Part shown: positions 7,709-15,793 of the stretch, in pieces
Position numbering within the stretch: position 1 is the first letter of the stretch
How the letters are laid out: each line of letters begins with the position of its first letter
DNA from: Scleromatobacter humisilvae
GTDB taxonomy: Bacteria > Pseudomonadota > Gammaproteobacteria > Burkholderiales > Burkholderiaceae_C
Direction: 5' to 3'
Assembly (NCBI RefSeq): GCF_023231945.1
Contig: NZ_JAJLJH010000006.1
Span: 186,001 to 250,000, forward strand
Length of the DNA stretch: 64,000 nt
Made by a program: the position numbers and the translations under genes
Notes under the pieces: generated by a model
What the model saw: only the letters and a program-made list of their open reading frames with translations
What the model was told of the DNA's origin: nothing
The model's database searches: none

Positions 7709-8710
7709 TCAGCGTTTGAATCGGTTGATCAGCGCCTGGCGCAGGTGGCGCGCGCCGCTCTCGGTCAGCGGCGCCAGCGCGCTGCGCGCGTGCGGCGGGA
7801 TGTGGGCGGCGGTGGATTCGTCGGCCCGGAACACGTAGTGGTCGAACACGCCGCGCCAGATCTCGCGCTGCACGGGCGGCAGGTCGCGCATCGTCAGCAG
7901 CGCGGCCATCAGCGCGCCGATGGGCGAGTCCATGTACTCGGGCGACTGGCGCCACCAGTAGTTGATCAGCACGTTGAACGGCGTCAGCGACTCGACGTGG
8001 TGCCACCACATGCTCGGAATGAAGACGGCGTCGCCCGGCTCGAGCTCGACGACCTGCGCGTGCGCCAGCGCCTGCGCGAAGCGCGGGAAGCGCTCGAGGT
8101 CGGGGTTGGCGAAATCCACGAGGCTGACTGCCTGCCCGGCGGGGGTGACGTCCAGCGGGCCGACATACAGGTTGGCGAGTTGCTCGGGCGGGAACAGCGT
8201 GAAGCGGCGCCGGCCCGCGACGACGCAGGCGAGGTTGTCGGGCAGGTCGAAGTGCGCGGCGATGCGGCTGCGGTTGCCGAACCAGATGCTGGCGAGCGGA
8301 TCGCGATCGCCGAACGGCAGGTCGTTGGCCGCGCGGAACGTGGGCAGGCAGGTGTCGACGGTGGTCGAGCCCACGTAGACGGCCGGCGCCTTCGGGTCGT
8401 CGGCCATCTTCAGCAGGGCGTCCAGCACGACATCCAGCGGCGCCAGCTCGCGGCCGAAGTTCATGCCGGTGAGCGAATCGTTGTAGAAGAAGCGGCCCTG
8501 CGTCTCGGGCGGCGCGAGCAGCATGCCCACGCGTTCGCCGCGCCAGGTGCTCTTGAGGTAGGCCATCGCGTCGGCGGTCGAGCGACGCGCGGCCTGCACC
8601 ATCGGCCAGCCGGCGACGAGGCCGCGCTGCACCCAGGGCTGCGTGTCGCGCAGGCGCGCGTCGGACATCGCGTCCGCCACGGGCCCGGTGAGTTCGCGGA
8701 TCGGTGTCAT
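7709..8710 (-). CDS. cupin-like (JmjC-type) domain protein
   Basis: 333 residues, Cupin_8/JmjC-like. The iron-binding triad is visible as His153 and Asp155 in AAHFDLPDN and His237 or His238 in MWWHHVES. RRRFTLFPPEQLANLY (168-182) and EPGDAVFIPS are standard for this family of Fe(II)/2-oxoglutarate hydroxylases and related proteins. The substrate is unknown. The start codon overlaps the stop of the SapC gene (ATGA at 8707-8710), so the two are translationally coupled. Such cupins repeatedly accompany SapC and tryptophan-halogenase-like genes next to TonB receptors. Confidence 0.9.
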   Translation of the reverse strand: MTPIRELTGPVADAMSDARLRDTQPWVQRGLVAGWPMVQAARRSTADAMAYLKSTWRGERVGMLLAPPETQGRFFYNDSLTGMNFGRELAPLDVVLDALLKMADDPKAPAVYVGSTTVDTCLPTFRAANDLPFGDRDPLASIWFGNRSRIAAHFDLPDNLACVVAGRRRFTLFPPEQLANLYVGPLDVTPAGQAVSLVDFANPDLERFPRFAQALAHAQVVELEPGDAVFIPSMWWHHVESLTPFNVLINYWWRQSPEYMDSPIGALMAALLTMRDLPPVQREIWRGVFDHYVFRADESTAAHIPPHARSALAPLTESGARHLRQALINRFKR

Positions 8711-9417
8711 GCCAGGGTCCGCTTCAGTCGCCTGTCATGGCGCTCGACCAGGTCGCGCAGGTGCGCGGTCGACGCGAGCACCATGTAGATCGCCTCGAGA
8801 TGGCCCGCGGCGTGCAGCTCGGCCAGCGCCGGCGCGCCGAGCGCGGCCAGGCGCTCCTCGTGGATCGCGTGGAAGCCGGCGAGGCGGTTGTGCGAGCCGT
8901 CGGCGGCCTCGACGTCCATCACGAAGGATTCGAGCAGCTCGTGGCGCAGCAGGGCAGCGACGAAGGCCGGCATGGTCTCGACGCCGTGGTGGATCGCCGC
9001 GAGCACCGAGTTGACGCGCTCGAGGTAGTCGGTGGTGGCGCCGTGCGGCAGGTACGCCGCTTCGCCTTCGCCGTGGCCGATGCGCGGGCTGTCCATGTCG
9101 ACGTGGATCATCAGCTGCTCGCCGGCGCGGCCGATCATGAACGGGCCGCGCTGGAACGCGAGCGGGATGTAGGCGGCGTCCCAGCCATGGGCCTCGAGGA
9201 ACAGGTTCTCGCCCGAGCGCAGGCCCAGCAGCGCGACGGGTTGCATGCCGGGGCCGTTGTCGGCCGGCTGGAACACGATCGGGTAGTACGCCTGCGCGCT
9301 GCGGAACTCGGACACGAAGACCGGCGAGGTCATCTGGTCGTCGCCCCACGCCGCGCCGCGTGTGGTGACGATGCGCAGGTCACGATGGGTGATGTTGTCG
9401 AGCTGGACGGGGTTCAT
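8707..9417 (-). CDS. SapC family protein
   Basis: 236 residues from ATG 9417; the frame is open for another 133 codons upstream, but those overlap the halogenase gene and are not protein-like. The N-terminal half contains AYYPIVFQPADNGPG and LRSGENLFLEAHGWDAAYIP, typical of the SapC family named after a Campylobacter S-layer-locus protein. The molecular function is unknown. There is no signal peptide, so it is cytoplasmic. It starts 14 bases after the second halogenase gene and overlaps the cupin start by four bases. Its constant partnership with halogenase and cupin genes suggests a shared modification process. Confidence 0.87.
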   Translation of the reverse strand: MNPVQLDNITHRDLRIVTTRGAAWGDDQMTSPVFVSEFRSAQAYYPIVFQPADNGPGMQPVALLGLRSGENLFLEAHGWDAAYIPLAFQRGPFMIGRAGEQLMIHVDMDSPRIGHGEGEAAYLPHGATTDYLERVNSVLAAIHHGVETMPAFVAALLRHELLESFVMDVEAADGSHNRLAGFHAIHEERLAALGAPALAELHAAGHLEAIYMVLASTAHLRDLVERHDRRLKRTLA

Positions 9418-9431
9418 GAGGACTCTCTGGA

Positions 9432-11006
9432 TCAAGCGCGCGGCATGCCGTGCGCGCGGATGTGGGCTATCAGCGAACGCTGCAGCGGCAGCGCGCCGAG
9501 CATGCGCCGCGCGAGGTGGGCGGTCTCGCGGAAGTAGGGTTCGGCGGCGTCGCCCACGCTCGCGTGGCGCGCGCGCGTGGAGGGCTCGGGCACGAAGCCC
9601 ATGCCCAGCAACACGTACTGGTAGCTCGCGGCGGGAAAGACCTCCTCCACGCGGGCGAAGTCGTTTCGATAGGGCGCGCGATGGCGCCACAGCGCAAGCA
9701 GCTCGGCGAGGCGATCGGGCAACGATGCGCGGTCGCGGTGGTCGCGCCAGTAGCCGGTGTCGTCGCGCCGGCTCAGCACGTAGTGCAGCTTGAGGAAGTC
9801 GACGACGCGTTCCCATCGATAGGTGAATGCATCGTTGAAGCGGCGCTCGACCAACGCCATCTCGTCGCGCGTGGCCGGCATCTCGTTGCTGATCATCGCG
9901 GCCGACATCTCGACCAACGCCAGCGCCGACGCCTCCAGCGGTTCGACGAAGCCCGCCGACAGGCCGACCGCGACGCAGTTGCGATGCCAGAAGCGCTCAC
10001 GCCAGCCCGGCTCGAACGCGATCCGGCGCGGCGCCGCCAGCTCGCCCTGGGCGCCCGTGCGCGACGCGTGCGCGCGCAGCTGGCGCTCGGCCTCGTCGTG
10101 CGACACGTGCGCGCTCGAATAGACCAGCCCGACGCCGCGCCGCGTCGGCAGGCCGATGTCCCAGGTCCAGCCGGCCGGCTGCGCGGTGGCGATCGTCTCG
10201 CACGCAATGGGCGCATCGGGCGTCGCGTAGGGCACCTGCAGCGCAAGCGCCGTGTCGTTGAACAGCAGGTGCCTGCACGAACGCATGCTGATGCCGAAGT
10301 GTTGGCCGATCAGCACCGACGCCATGCCCGAGCAGTCGATGAACAGGTCGCCCTCGATGTCGCCGTGGGCGCGCGTGCGCAGCGCGGCGATGTCGCCGTC
10401 GTCGTGCGACAGCACCTGCGTGACGTCGTCGGCAATGTGGCGCACGTGCAGGTTCGCGACCGCGTGCGAGCGCAGCTGCAGGCCGAACTTGACGGCGTCG
10501 AAGTGGTAGCCGTAGTTGGCGACTGCCGCGTACTCGGGCGTCGCGGCCTGCTTCGGCGCATGTCCCGCCGCGCACACGTGCGGCTGCGCGCTGACGACCT
10601 CGGCGAACGGCCGGTCGCCGTGGCGCTGCAGCCAGCCGGCCACGAGGTCGACGTCGCCGAAGCCCAGCGGCAGCGTGAACGGGTGGCGGTAGTGGTCGCC
10701 GTCGGACGCGCTCGCGCCGCGCATCCAGCCCTGGAAGTGCGAGCCCTGCTTGAAGGACGCATCGCATTCGCGGAACAGCACGGTCTCGCTGAGGCCGATA
10801 CGGCGCAGCGTATCGCGCATCGACGGCCACGTGCCTTCGCCGACGCCGATGGCCGGCACGTTCGGGGACTCGATCAGCGTGACGGCCAGCCCGCCCGGCT
10901 CGCCCGCATGGTGCTCGCGCGCGAGCAGGGCGGCGGTCAGCCAGCCGGCGGAGCCGCCTCCGAGGATCACGACGTGTCGCACGTCATCATGGCTACGCAT
11001 CATCAT
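9432..11006 (-). CDS. flavin-dependent tryptophan-halogenase-like protein (copy 2)
   Basis: 524 residues. The FAD motif GGGSAGW is at 16-22, VGEGTWP at 55-61, and Lys86 (ASFKQGSHF) matches the catalytic Lys. The signature reads AGWTWDIGLP (278-287), with IG where PrnA has IP. FVEPLEAS (353-360) keeps the Glu. It is clearly related to, but well diverged from, copy 1, so the two probably have different substrates or one is regulatory. Three Met codons open the frame; ATG 11006 or 11003 are equivalent choices. It is the second gene of the operon, 103 bases after the TonB receptor. Confidence 0.9.
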   Translation of the reverse strand: MMMRSHDDVRHVVILGGGSAGWLTAALLAREHHAGEPGGLAVTLIESPNVPAIGVGEGTWPSMRDTLRRIGLSETVLFRECDASFKQGSHFQGWMRGASASDGDHYRHPFTLPLGFGDVDLVAGWLQRHGDRPFAEVVSAQPHVCAAGHAPKQAATPEYAAVANYGYHFDAVKFGLQLRSHAVANLHVRHIADDVTQVLSHDDGDIAALRTRAHGDIEGDLFIDCSGMASVLIGQHFGISMRSCRHLLFNDTALALQVPYATPDAPIACETIATAQPAGWTWDIGLPTRRGVGLVYSSAHVSHDEAERQLRAHASRTGAQGELAAPRRIAFEPGWRERFWHRNCVAVGLSAGFVEPLEASALALVEMSAAMISNEMPATRDEMALVERRFNDAFTYRWERVVDFLKLHYVLSRRDDTGYWRDHRDRASLPDRLAELLALWRHRAPYRNDFARVEEVFPAASYQYVLLGMGFVPEPSTRARHASVGDAAEPYFRETAHLARRMLGALPLQRSLIAHIRAHGMPRA

Positions 11007-11109
11007 CTGCCGGTCATCATGCCGGTCTGAAGGAAAAACGCCACCCGGCGATTCCCAGGGGAAACGGCGGATGGCGCGGCAGCGCGCGGCGCTGGCCGCG
11101 CTCGCAGGG

Positions 11110-14100
11110 TCAGAACTTGTAGCGTGCGCCGAGCATGTAGCGGCGCCCCGTCTGCAGAACGGAGACGAGCTCCTCCTTCGTGCGCTCGTGCTGGCGGAGG
11201 ACGCCGTCGGTGAGGTTGATGCCGTCCAGCGTGAGCGAGAAGTGGTCGTTGATGTTCCAGCCCAGCGTGGCGTCGATCTGGTGGTAGGCCTCGGTGTAGA
11301 TCGGGTTGTTGAAGCCGCCGCCGTCGATCACGCCCGCGAGGAACTGGCCGCGCCAGTTGTAGGCGACCCGCGCGTTGTAGTGCGCGTCCTCGTAGTAGGC
11401 GACGACGTTGGCCGTGTTGCTCAGGCCCTGCAGGCCGTATTGCTGCGCGGTGCTGTTGTTGTCGTAGCGCAGGCCCGAGATGACGACCGTGTAGTTCGCC
11501 GCCACGCCGAAGCCGTAGGCGAGTTCGGACTGGACGTTGAACTCGAAGCCGTGCAGGCTGTCGAACGACGCGTTGACCGGCGTGTTGATCTTGAAGTTCG
11601 TGATCGGATCGCCGCTGACGCCCGCGATGGTGCCGTTGGGATTGCCCGGGCCCGGCACGGTGACGCCCGGCTTGCCCGCGTAGTTCGCGAAGATGTAGTT
11701 GCGGATGCAGGTCGTGTCGGTGGACGCGCAGCCGTTGGCGAGCGCCGCGTTCCAGTAAGCGCCGCCGACCGGCGTGTTCAGGTTGAACGGCGTCGTCGTG
11801 ACCGTGGACTGGCCGACGAAGTTGCTGACGTTCTTGTGGAAGAAGCCGATCGAGGCGTAGCTCGCCTTGCTGTAATACCACTCGAGCGAGGCGTCCAGGT
11901 TGTGCGAGCGCATCGGCTTCAGGTTCGGGTTGCCCTGCGAACCGGTGCCGCCGTCCACGCGCACGAGCTGATCGATCGACTGCCCGCCCTGGATGTCGGT
12001 CCAGCTCGGACGCGCGAGGGTGTCGCCGTAGCTCAGGCGCAGCTTGACGTCCTTGCGCAGGTCGGCGTCGAAGTCGACGCTGGGCAGCAGGTAGTGGTAA
12101 CTGCCCTTGAGCGACGTGAAGCCCTGGCCGCCGTAGGTGACGTCGAACTCGTTCTGCGACACCCAGTTGATGCCGGTGCCCGTCGGCACCGATGCCGTCG
12201 AGAGGACGTCGGTCTTCTCGTAGCGCAGGCCGGCCGACAGGTTCATCGGCATCCTCCAGAGCTCCCAGTCGCGGTTGTATTGACCGTAGAGGCTGGTCGT
12301 CGTTTCCTTCGTGCGGCGGTCGATGCTGCCCGGGCCGTCGAAGTTCGACGAGGCCAGGTAGTTCGCCGGGTTGCCGACGCTGGCGGCGATGTTGCGCACC
12401 TGGTCGAAGTTGAACGTGTACCAGTTGTTGAACAGCGCCGGGTCGTTGCTGCCGCTTATCTGGCTGAAGTAGTTGCGCAGCGTGTTGAGGTGCCAGACGC
12501 TGTCGGGGTAGTCGGCCGCGCTGGTCGCGCCGCCCCAGGTGTCCTGCTGCACGTTGGCGTAGGCGCTGCGGTTGGACACGCGCTGCAGGTTCAGGCCGAA
12601 GTCCACCGAGGACTGGTCGGTCGCCTCCCACGAGCTCTTGAGCTGCAGCTGGTTGACGGTCGACTTCATGTAGCCGTTGCGGAACGACGAGCCCGTCACG
12701 AGCTGCTTCGAGGCGTCGACGGAGGTGTCGGCCAGGCTCATCACCGGGAAGTCGTGCGAGAAGTCCACCGTCGTCGAGCCGCGGTTGAAGCTGGCGGTGC
12801 CGAGGTCGGAGTTCGTGCCGTAGGGGCTGTCGTTGCCGGAGACCGAGTTCGACGTGTGCGCGTCGGCCTCGAGCTTGAACTTCGGCGTGACCTTCCACAG
12901 CGCGTTCAGGCCGACCGAGCGCAGCGTCGTCTTGACGCCATACTTGCCGCCGCCCATCGCGACGTCCTGCAGGCCGGGGCTGGGCTTGCCGTCCGTGCCG
13001 AGGAAGCGGGGATCGTTGTAGAACTCGGTGTAGGTCAGCGGCGCGGAGATCGGGCCGCTGGTCCAGCTGCTGGCCGACGGGCCGAAGCTGAACCACGACG
13101 AGATGTCGCTGCGCTTGGTGTCGAGCGTGTTCTGGGCGAACGTGGTGTCCAGCGTGCCGGTGAACGTCGACACCGGTTGCCACTGCAGCGTCAACTGGCC
13201 GTTGACGCGCTCGCGGCGGATGCCGTTGACCGCGTAGTCGATGTTCTGCGGGGTCGAATAGATGCCGTTGCCGGTCGGACGGTTGGTGATCAGCGAACTC
13301 GATTGCGGAATGCCGCCCCAGCAGTTGGAGCCGTCCTGGCTGTCCTGGCAGGTGTGCCAGCCGCTGGTCACGCCGGCGGTGTTGTAGCCGCCGTCGCGCA
13401 GCTGGTAGCTGCCGGTGATCGCCACGCCGACGGTGTGGCCGGCGAAGGTGTCGCTGTAGATGCCGGAGACTTCCGGCGTCACGGGCGCGCGGCGATCGTC
13501 GTTGGGCAGGCGCTTGTCGGCCTCGTCGACATCCGCCTTGACGCCGATGCTGGCGATGCGCTGGTAGCTGTCCAGGGGGCGCGCCGTGCGGATGTTGATC
13601 GTGGCACCGATGCCGCCCGCGGGCTTGCTGGCCTGGCTGGTCTTCCACACTTCCAGCGACGAGATCGATTCCGAGGCCAGGTTGGCGAAGTCGAACGCGC
13701 GCGAGCCGGACGCCGCCGTGTCCAGGATCGTCGTCGCCGGCATCTGGCGCCCGTTCAACAGGATCATGTTGTAGTCGGGCCCGAAGCCGCGCACCGTGAT
13801 CTTGGAACCTTCGCCGGCGACGCGGTCGATCGCGACGCCGCTGATGCGCTGCATCGCCTCGGCCAGGTTGGTGTCGGGGAACTTGCCCACGTCCTCCGCG
13901 GTGATGCCGTCGACGATGCCGTGCGCGTCGCGCTTCAGGGCGAGCGAGGTCTCGAGGCTGGCTCGGATGCCGGTGACGGTGACGCTCTGCACGTCGGAGC
14001 GATCGGCGGCGCTGGCGGCCGAGGCCGGCGCCGCGGCCGACGCGGCCCCCTGGGCGTGTGCCACCGTGACCCCGGCGAGCAACAGGCCGCAGGCCGAGGC

Positions 14101-14142
14101 GAGGCGGGTTCGCCGGAACGACGGCGCGTGGTTGATCTTCAT
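11110..14142 (-). CDS. TonB-dependent receptor (Caulobacter/Xanthomonas type)
   Basis: 1010 residues from ATG 14142, beginning with a signal peptide (MKINHAPSFRRTRLASACGL, cleaved near VAHA/Q). The plug domain opens with VTVTGIRASLETSLALKRDA and continues GIVDGITAEDVGKFPDTNLA and VRGFGPDYNMILLNGRQMP, the hallmark of the large carbohydrate-type TonB receptor family. The barrel follows and ends ...MLGARYKF with the terminal aromatic residue. It should import an oligosaccharide or related nutrient across the outer membrane using TonB. As first gene of a five-gene leftward operon, it is preceded by two LacI-type palindromes. An upstream in-frame ATG at 14199 is less likely because it would spoil the signal peptide. 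Confidence 0.95.
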   Translation of the reverse strand: MKINHAPSFRRTRLASACGLLLAGVTVAHAQGAASAAAPASAASAADRSDVQSVTVTGIRASLETSLALKRDAHGIVDGITAEDVGKFPDTNLAEAMQRISGVAIDRVAGEGSKITVRGFGPDYNMILLNGRQMPATTILDTAASGSRAFDFANLASESISSLEVWKTSQASKPAGGIGATINIRTARPLDSYQRIASIGVKADVDEADKRLPNDDRRAPVTPEVSGIYSDTFAGHTVGVAITGSYQLRDGGYNTAGVTSGWHTCQDSQDGSNCWGGIPQSSSLITNRPTGNGIYSTPQNIDYAVNGIRRERVNGQLTLQWQPVSTFTGTLDTTFAQNTLDTKRSDISSWFSFGPSASSWTSGPISAPLTYTEFYNDPRFLGTDGKPSPGLQDVAMGGGKYGVKTTLRSVGLNALWKVTPKFKLEADAHTSNSVSGNDSPYGTNSDLGTASFNRGSTTVDFSHDFPVMSLADTSVDASKQLVTGSSFRNGYMKSTVNQLQLKSSWEATDQSSVDFGLNLQRVSNRSAYANVQQDTWGGATSAADYPDSVWHLNTLRNYFSQISGSNDPALFNNWYTFNFDQVRNIAASVGNPANYLASSNFDGPGSIDRRTKETTTSLYGQYNRDWELWRMPMNLSAGLRYEKTDVLSTASVPTGTGINWVSQNEFDVTYGGQGFTSLKGSYHYLLPSVDFDADLRKDVKLRLSYGDTLARPSWTDIQGGQSIDQLVRVDGGTGSQGNPNLKPMRSHNLDASLEWYYSKASYASIGFFHKNVSNFVGQSTVTTTPFNLNTPVGGAYWNAALANGCASTDTTCIRNYIFANYAGKPGVTVPGPGNPNGTIAGVSGDPITNFKINTPVNASFDSLHGFEFNVQSELAYGFGVAANYTVVISGLRYDNNSTAQQYGLQGLSNTANVVAYYEDAHYNARVAYNWRGQFLAGVIDGGGFNNPIYTEAYHQIDATLGWNINDHFSLTLDGINLTDGVLRQHERTKEELVSVLQTGRRYMLGARYKF

Positions 14143-14226
14143 TGACTTGTCTCCGATTGTTTTGGTGAGCCGAGTCGCCGTTGGGGAACGTGCGCCCAAT
14201 TCCTGCCCGTCATTGACCGTGGGTAT

Positions 14227-14274
14227 TGAAAGCGCTTTCAGAGGTTGGCATGCATCCCCCTGAAAGCGGTTTCA
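14227..14274 (-). promoter_or_regulatory. two LacI-family operators upstream of the TonB receptor operon
   Basis: TGAAAGCGCTTTCA (14227-14240) is a perfect palindrome with the central CG of LacI-family sites, and TGAAAGCGGTTTCA (14261-14274) differs from it by one base. Their centres are 34 bases apart, 85-118 bases upstream of the receptor ATG. Similar motifs control carbohydrate TonB operons elsewhere. No LacI-family gene is in the window, so the regulator is encoded at another locus. Confidence 0.78.
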
Positions 14275-14528
14275 AATGTAAGGCGTTTGTCCCCGGCGTG
14301 ATCTAGGGAACTCCCGCATATGGTCGCGCTTCGACTTGTCCGGGCAACGTTTCTTCAAGAATGCCGGGTTTGTCCCAGGGCAGCGACGTTGCGCGAAGGC
14401 GATTCGAGCGGAGCGCGCGCGGGATTCGTGGCATCGCGGTTGACACAAGCGTGCGGGAACGACGGCCTTGCCGATGCGGCCGATCTGCAAAAGGAAGAGT
14501 CGGTTCGGCGGTTGAGCGCGGCTAAAAC

Positions 14529-14542
14529 AGAAAGCGCTTTCA
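14529..14542. promoter_or_regulatory. third LacI-type operator
   Basis: AGAAAGCGCTTTCA contains the perfect 12-base palindrome GAAAGCGCTTTC at 14530-14541. It lies in the 499-base gap between the receptor and the hydrolase, about 100 bases before the hydrolase start. It may serve the hydrolase promoter (TAGGAT at 14595-14600) or loop with the receptor-proximal pair. No gene was found in 14275-14528. Confidence 0.6.
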
Positions 14543-14641
14543 TAGTGAACTGGACATGACAGCGCTTGCCTCGGCAGCGAGCGCGCACTTGGTCTAGGAT
14601 GAGCCCCCTTCGTCGCCAACCGCCGAGTGCAGGAGCCCGCC

Positions 14642-15520
14642 GTGACCCTCGCCACCCCGCCGCGCACCTCGCGCCTCGACCCGACCTGGCTGGACGCCGA
14701 GTACAACCAGCGCGCGCGCCACCCGGAGCACGTCGAGATCGGCGCGCGCTGGCAGACGGCGTCGGCGCTGGTGCAGCGCCTCGAGTCGTGGCGTGGCGAC
14801 GTGCGCTACGGGCCCGGCGACAACGACACGCTGGACATCTACCCGACCCCGCGCGCCAACGCGCCGGTGCTCGTCTTCATCCACGGCGGCTTCTGGCGCA
14901 CGTCCGACAAGTCGCTGCACGGTTTTCTCGCGCCCTCGTTCACGGTCGACGGGGCGATGGTGGTGGTGCCCAACTATGCGCTGTGTCCTGCGGTCAGCAT
15001 CGAGCACATCGCGCTGCAGCTGGCCCGCTGCCTGGCCTGGGTGCACCGCCATGCGGCGCTGTACGGCGGCGACGCGTCGCGCATCGTCGTCGCGGGCCAT
15101 TCGGCCGGCGGCCACCTCGCCTCGATGATGCTGAGCTGCCGCTGGAAGGACGTCGACGCGTCGCTGCCGGCGCAACTCGTGAGCGGCGCGCTGGCGATCT
15201 CGGGCCTGTTCGACCTCGAGCCGCTGCGCCACGCGCCGTTCCTGAAGGACGACATCCAGTTGACCGCCGCGAGCGTCAAGCGACTCAGCCCGGCGTTCTT
15301 CCCGCGTCCGCGCAAGCCGCTGGTGACGGCCGTGGGCGGCGACGAGACGGCGGAGCTCAAGCGCCAGACCGCGCTGATCCGCGACCAGTGGGGCCCGACG
15401 AGCGTGCCGGTGTGCGAGACGATCCCGAACACCAACCACTTCACGATCCTGCACAACCTGGCCGACCCGAACGGGCGGCTGCATCGCCACGCGCTGGCGC
15501 TGCTCGGGATCAGGAAGTAG
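14642..15520 (+). CDS. alpha/beta hydrolase, esterase/arylformamidase-like
   Basis: 292 residues from GTG 14642, chosen because AGGAG at 14631-14635 is six bases upstream; an earlier GTG at 14627 has no such site. The oxyanion motif HGGFW is at 81-85, the nucleophile elbow GHSAGGH has Ser154, and the catalytic His is likely in NTNHFTIL near the C-terminus. The layout (no lid, HGG box) resembles alpha/beta-type kynurenine formamidases and small carboxylesterases. There is no signal peptide. It is divergent from the TonB operon and shares its LacI-type control region, so it may act on an ester or amide linked to that import system. Confidence 0.88.
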   Translation: MTLATPPRTSRLDPTWLDAEYNQRARHPEHVEIGARWQTASALVQRLESWRGDVRYGPGDNDTLDIYPTPRANAPVLVFIHGGFWRTSDKSLHGFLAPSFTVDGAMVVVPNYALCPAVSIEHIALQLARCLAWVHRHAALYGGDASRIVVAGHSAGGHLASMMLSCRWKDVDASLPAQLVSGALAISGLFDLEPLRHAPFLKDDIQLTAASVKRLSPAFFPRPRKPLVTAVGGDETAELKRQTALIRDQWGPTSVPVCETIPNTNHFTILHNLADPNGRLHRHALALLGIRK

Positions 15521-15523
15521 GCG

Positions 15524-15790
15524 TCAGGCCTGCGCGGCCTCGTCGTCCTTGGCCTGCCCCGTCGCGCAGCCCTTGCACGGCCCGCAGCTGCCGCAGCCAC
15601 CGGCGTTGGCGGCGGCGTCCAGCGCCTTGATCTCGATGCGCCGGGCCGTCTCCGGGGACGCGCCCGTCGCGCGCGCGAGCGTGCCCGACTGCGCGGCCAG
15701 CTTGTGGCGCAACGCGGCCGGCGCGAGCTTCCACACGCTGTAGCCGGCGGCGCCGAGCACGATCAGGAGGGCGATGAGCGTCTGGATCAC
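15524..15790 (-). CDS. small FeoB-associated Cys-rich membrane protein
   Basis: 88 residues. An N-terminal hydrophobic helix (LIALLIVLGAAGYSVWKL) is followed by a basic segment and the Cys cluster GGCGSCGPCKGC near residues 64-75, then an acidic tail. It starts three bases after feoB and resembles the Cys-rich membrane proteins encoded next to feoB in many proteobacteria. It may bind iron or an Fe-S centre at the cytoplasmic side of the FeoB pore, as suggested for FeoC-like partners; this is inference. Its stop lies three bases from the convergent hydrolase stop. Confidence 0.8.
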   Translation of the reverse strand: MIQTLIALLIVLGAAGYSVWKLAPAALRHKLAAQSGTLARATGASPETARRIEIKALDAAANAGGCGSCGPCKGCATGQAKDDEAAQA

Positions 15791-15793
15791 GTT

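Noticed and set aside
6166-14142. Halogenated natural-product biosynthetic cluster
   Set aside because: There are no NRPS, PKS, tryptophan-oxidising or tailoring genes; the halogenases belong to a TonB receptor operon with SapC and cupin.
10750-14145. 1131-residue plus-strand ORF opposite the TonB receptor
   Set aside because: It is the antisense of an intact receptor gene, rich in Val/Arg/Ala/Asp repeats, and has no ribosome-binding site or domain.
14272-14706. 144-residue minus-strand ORF in the TonB-hydrolase gap
   Set aside because: It crosses three operator palindromes and the hydrolase start, and shows no motif or plausible ribosome-binding site.
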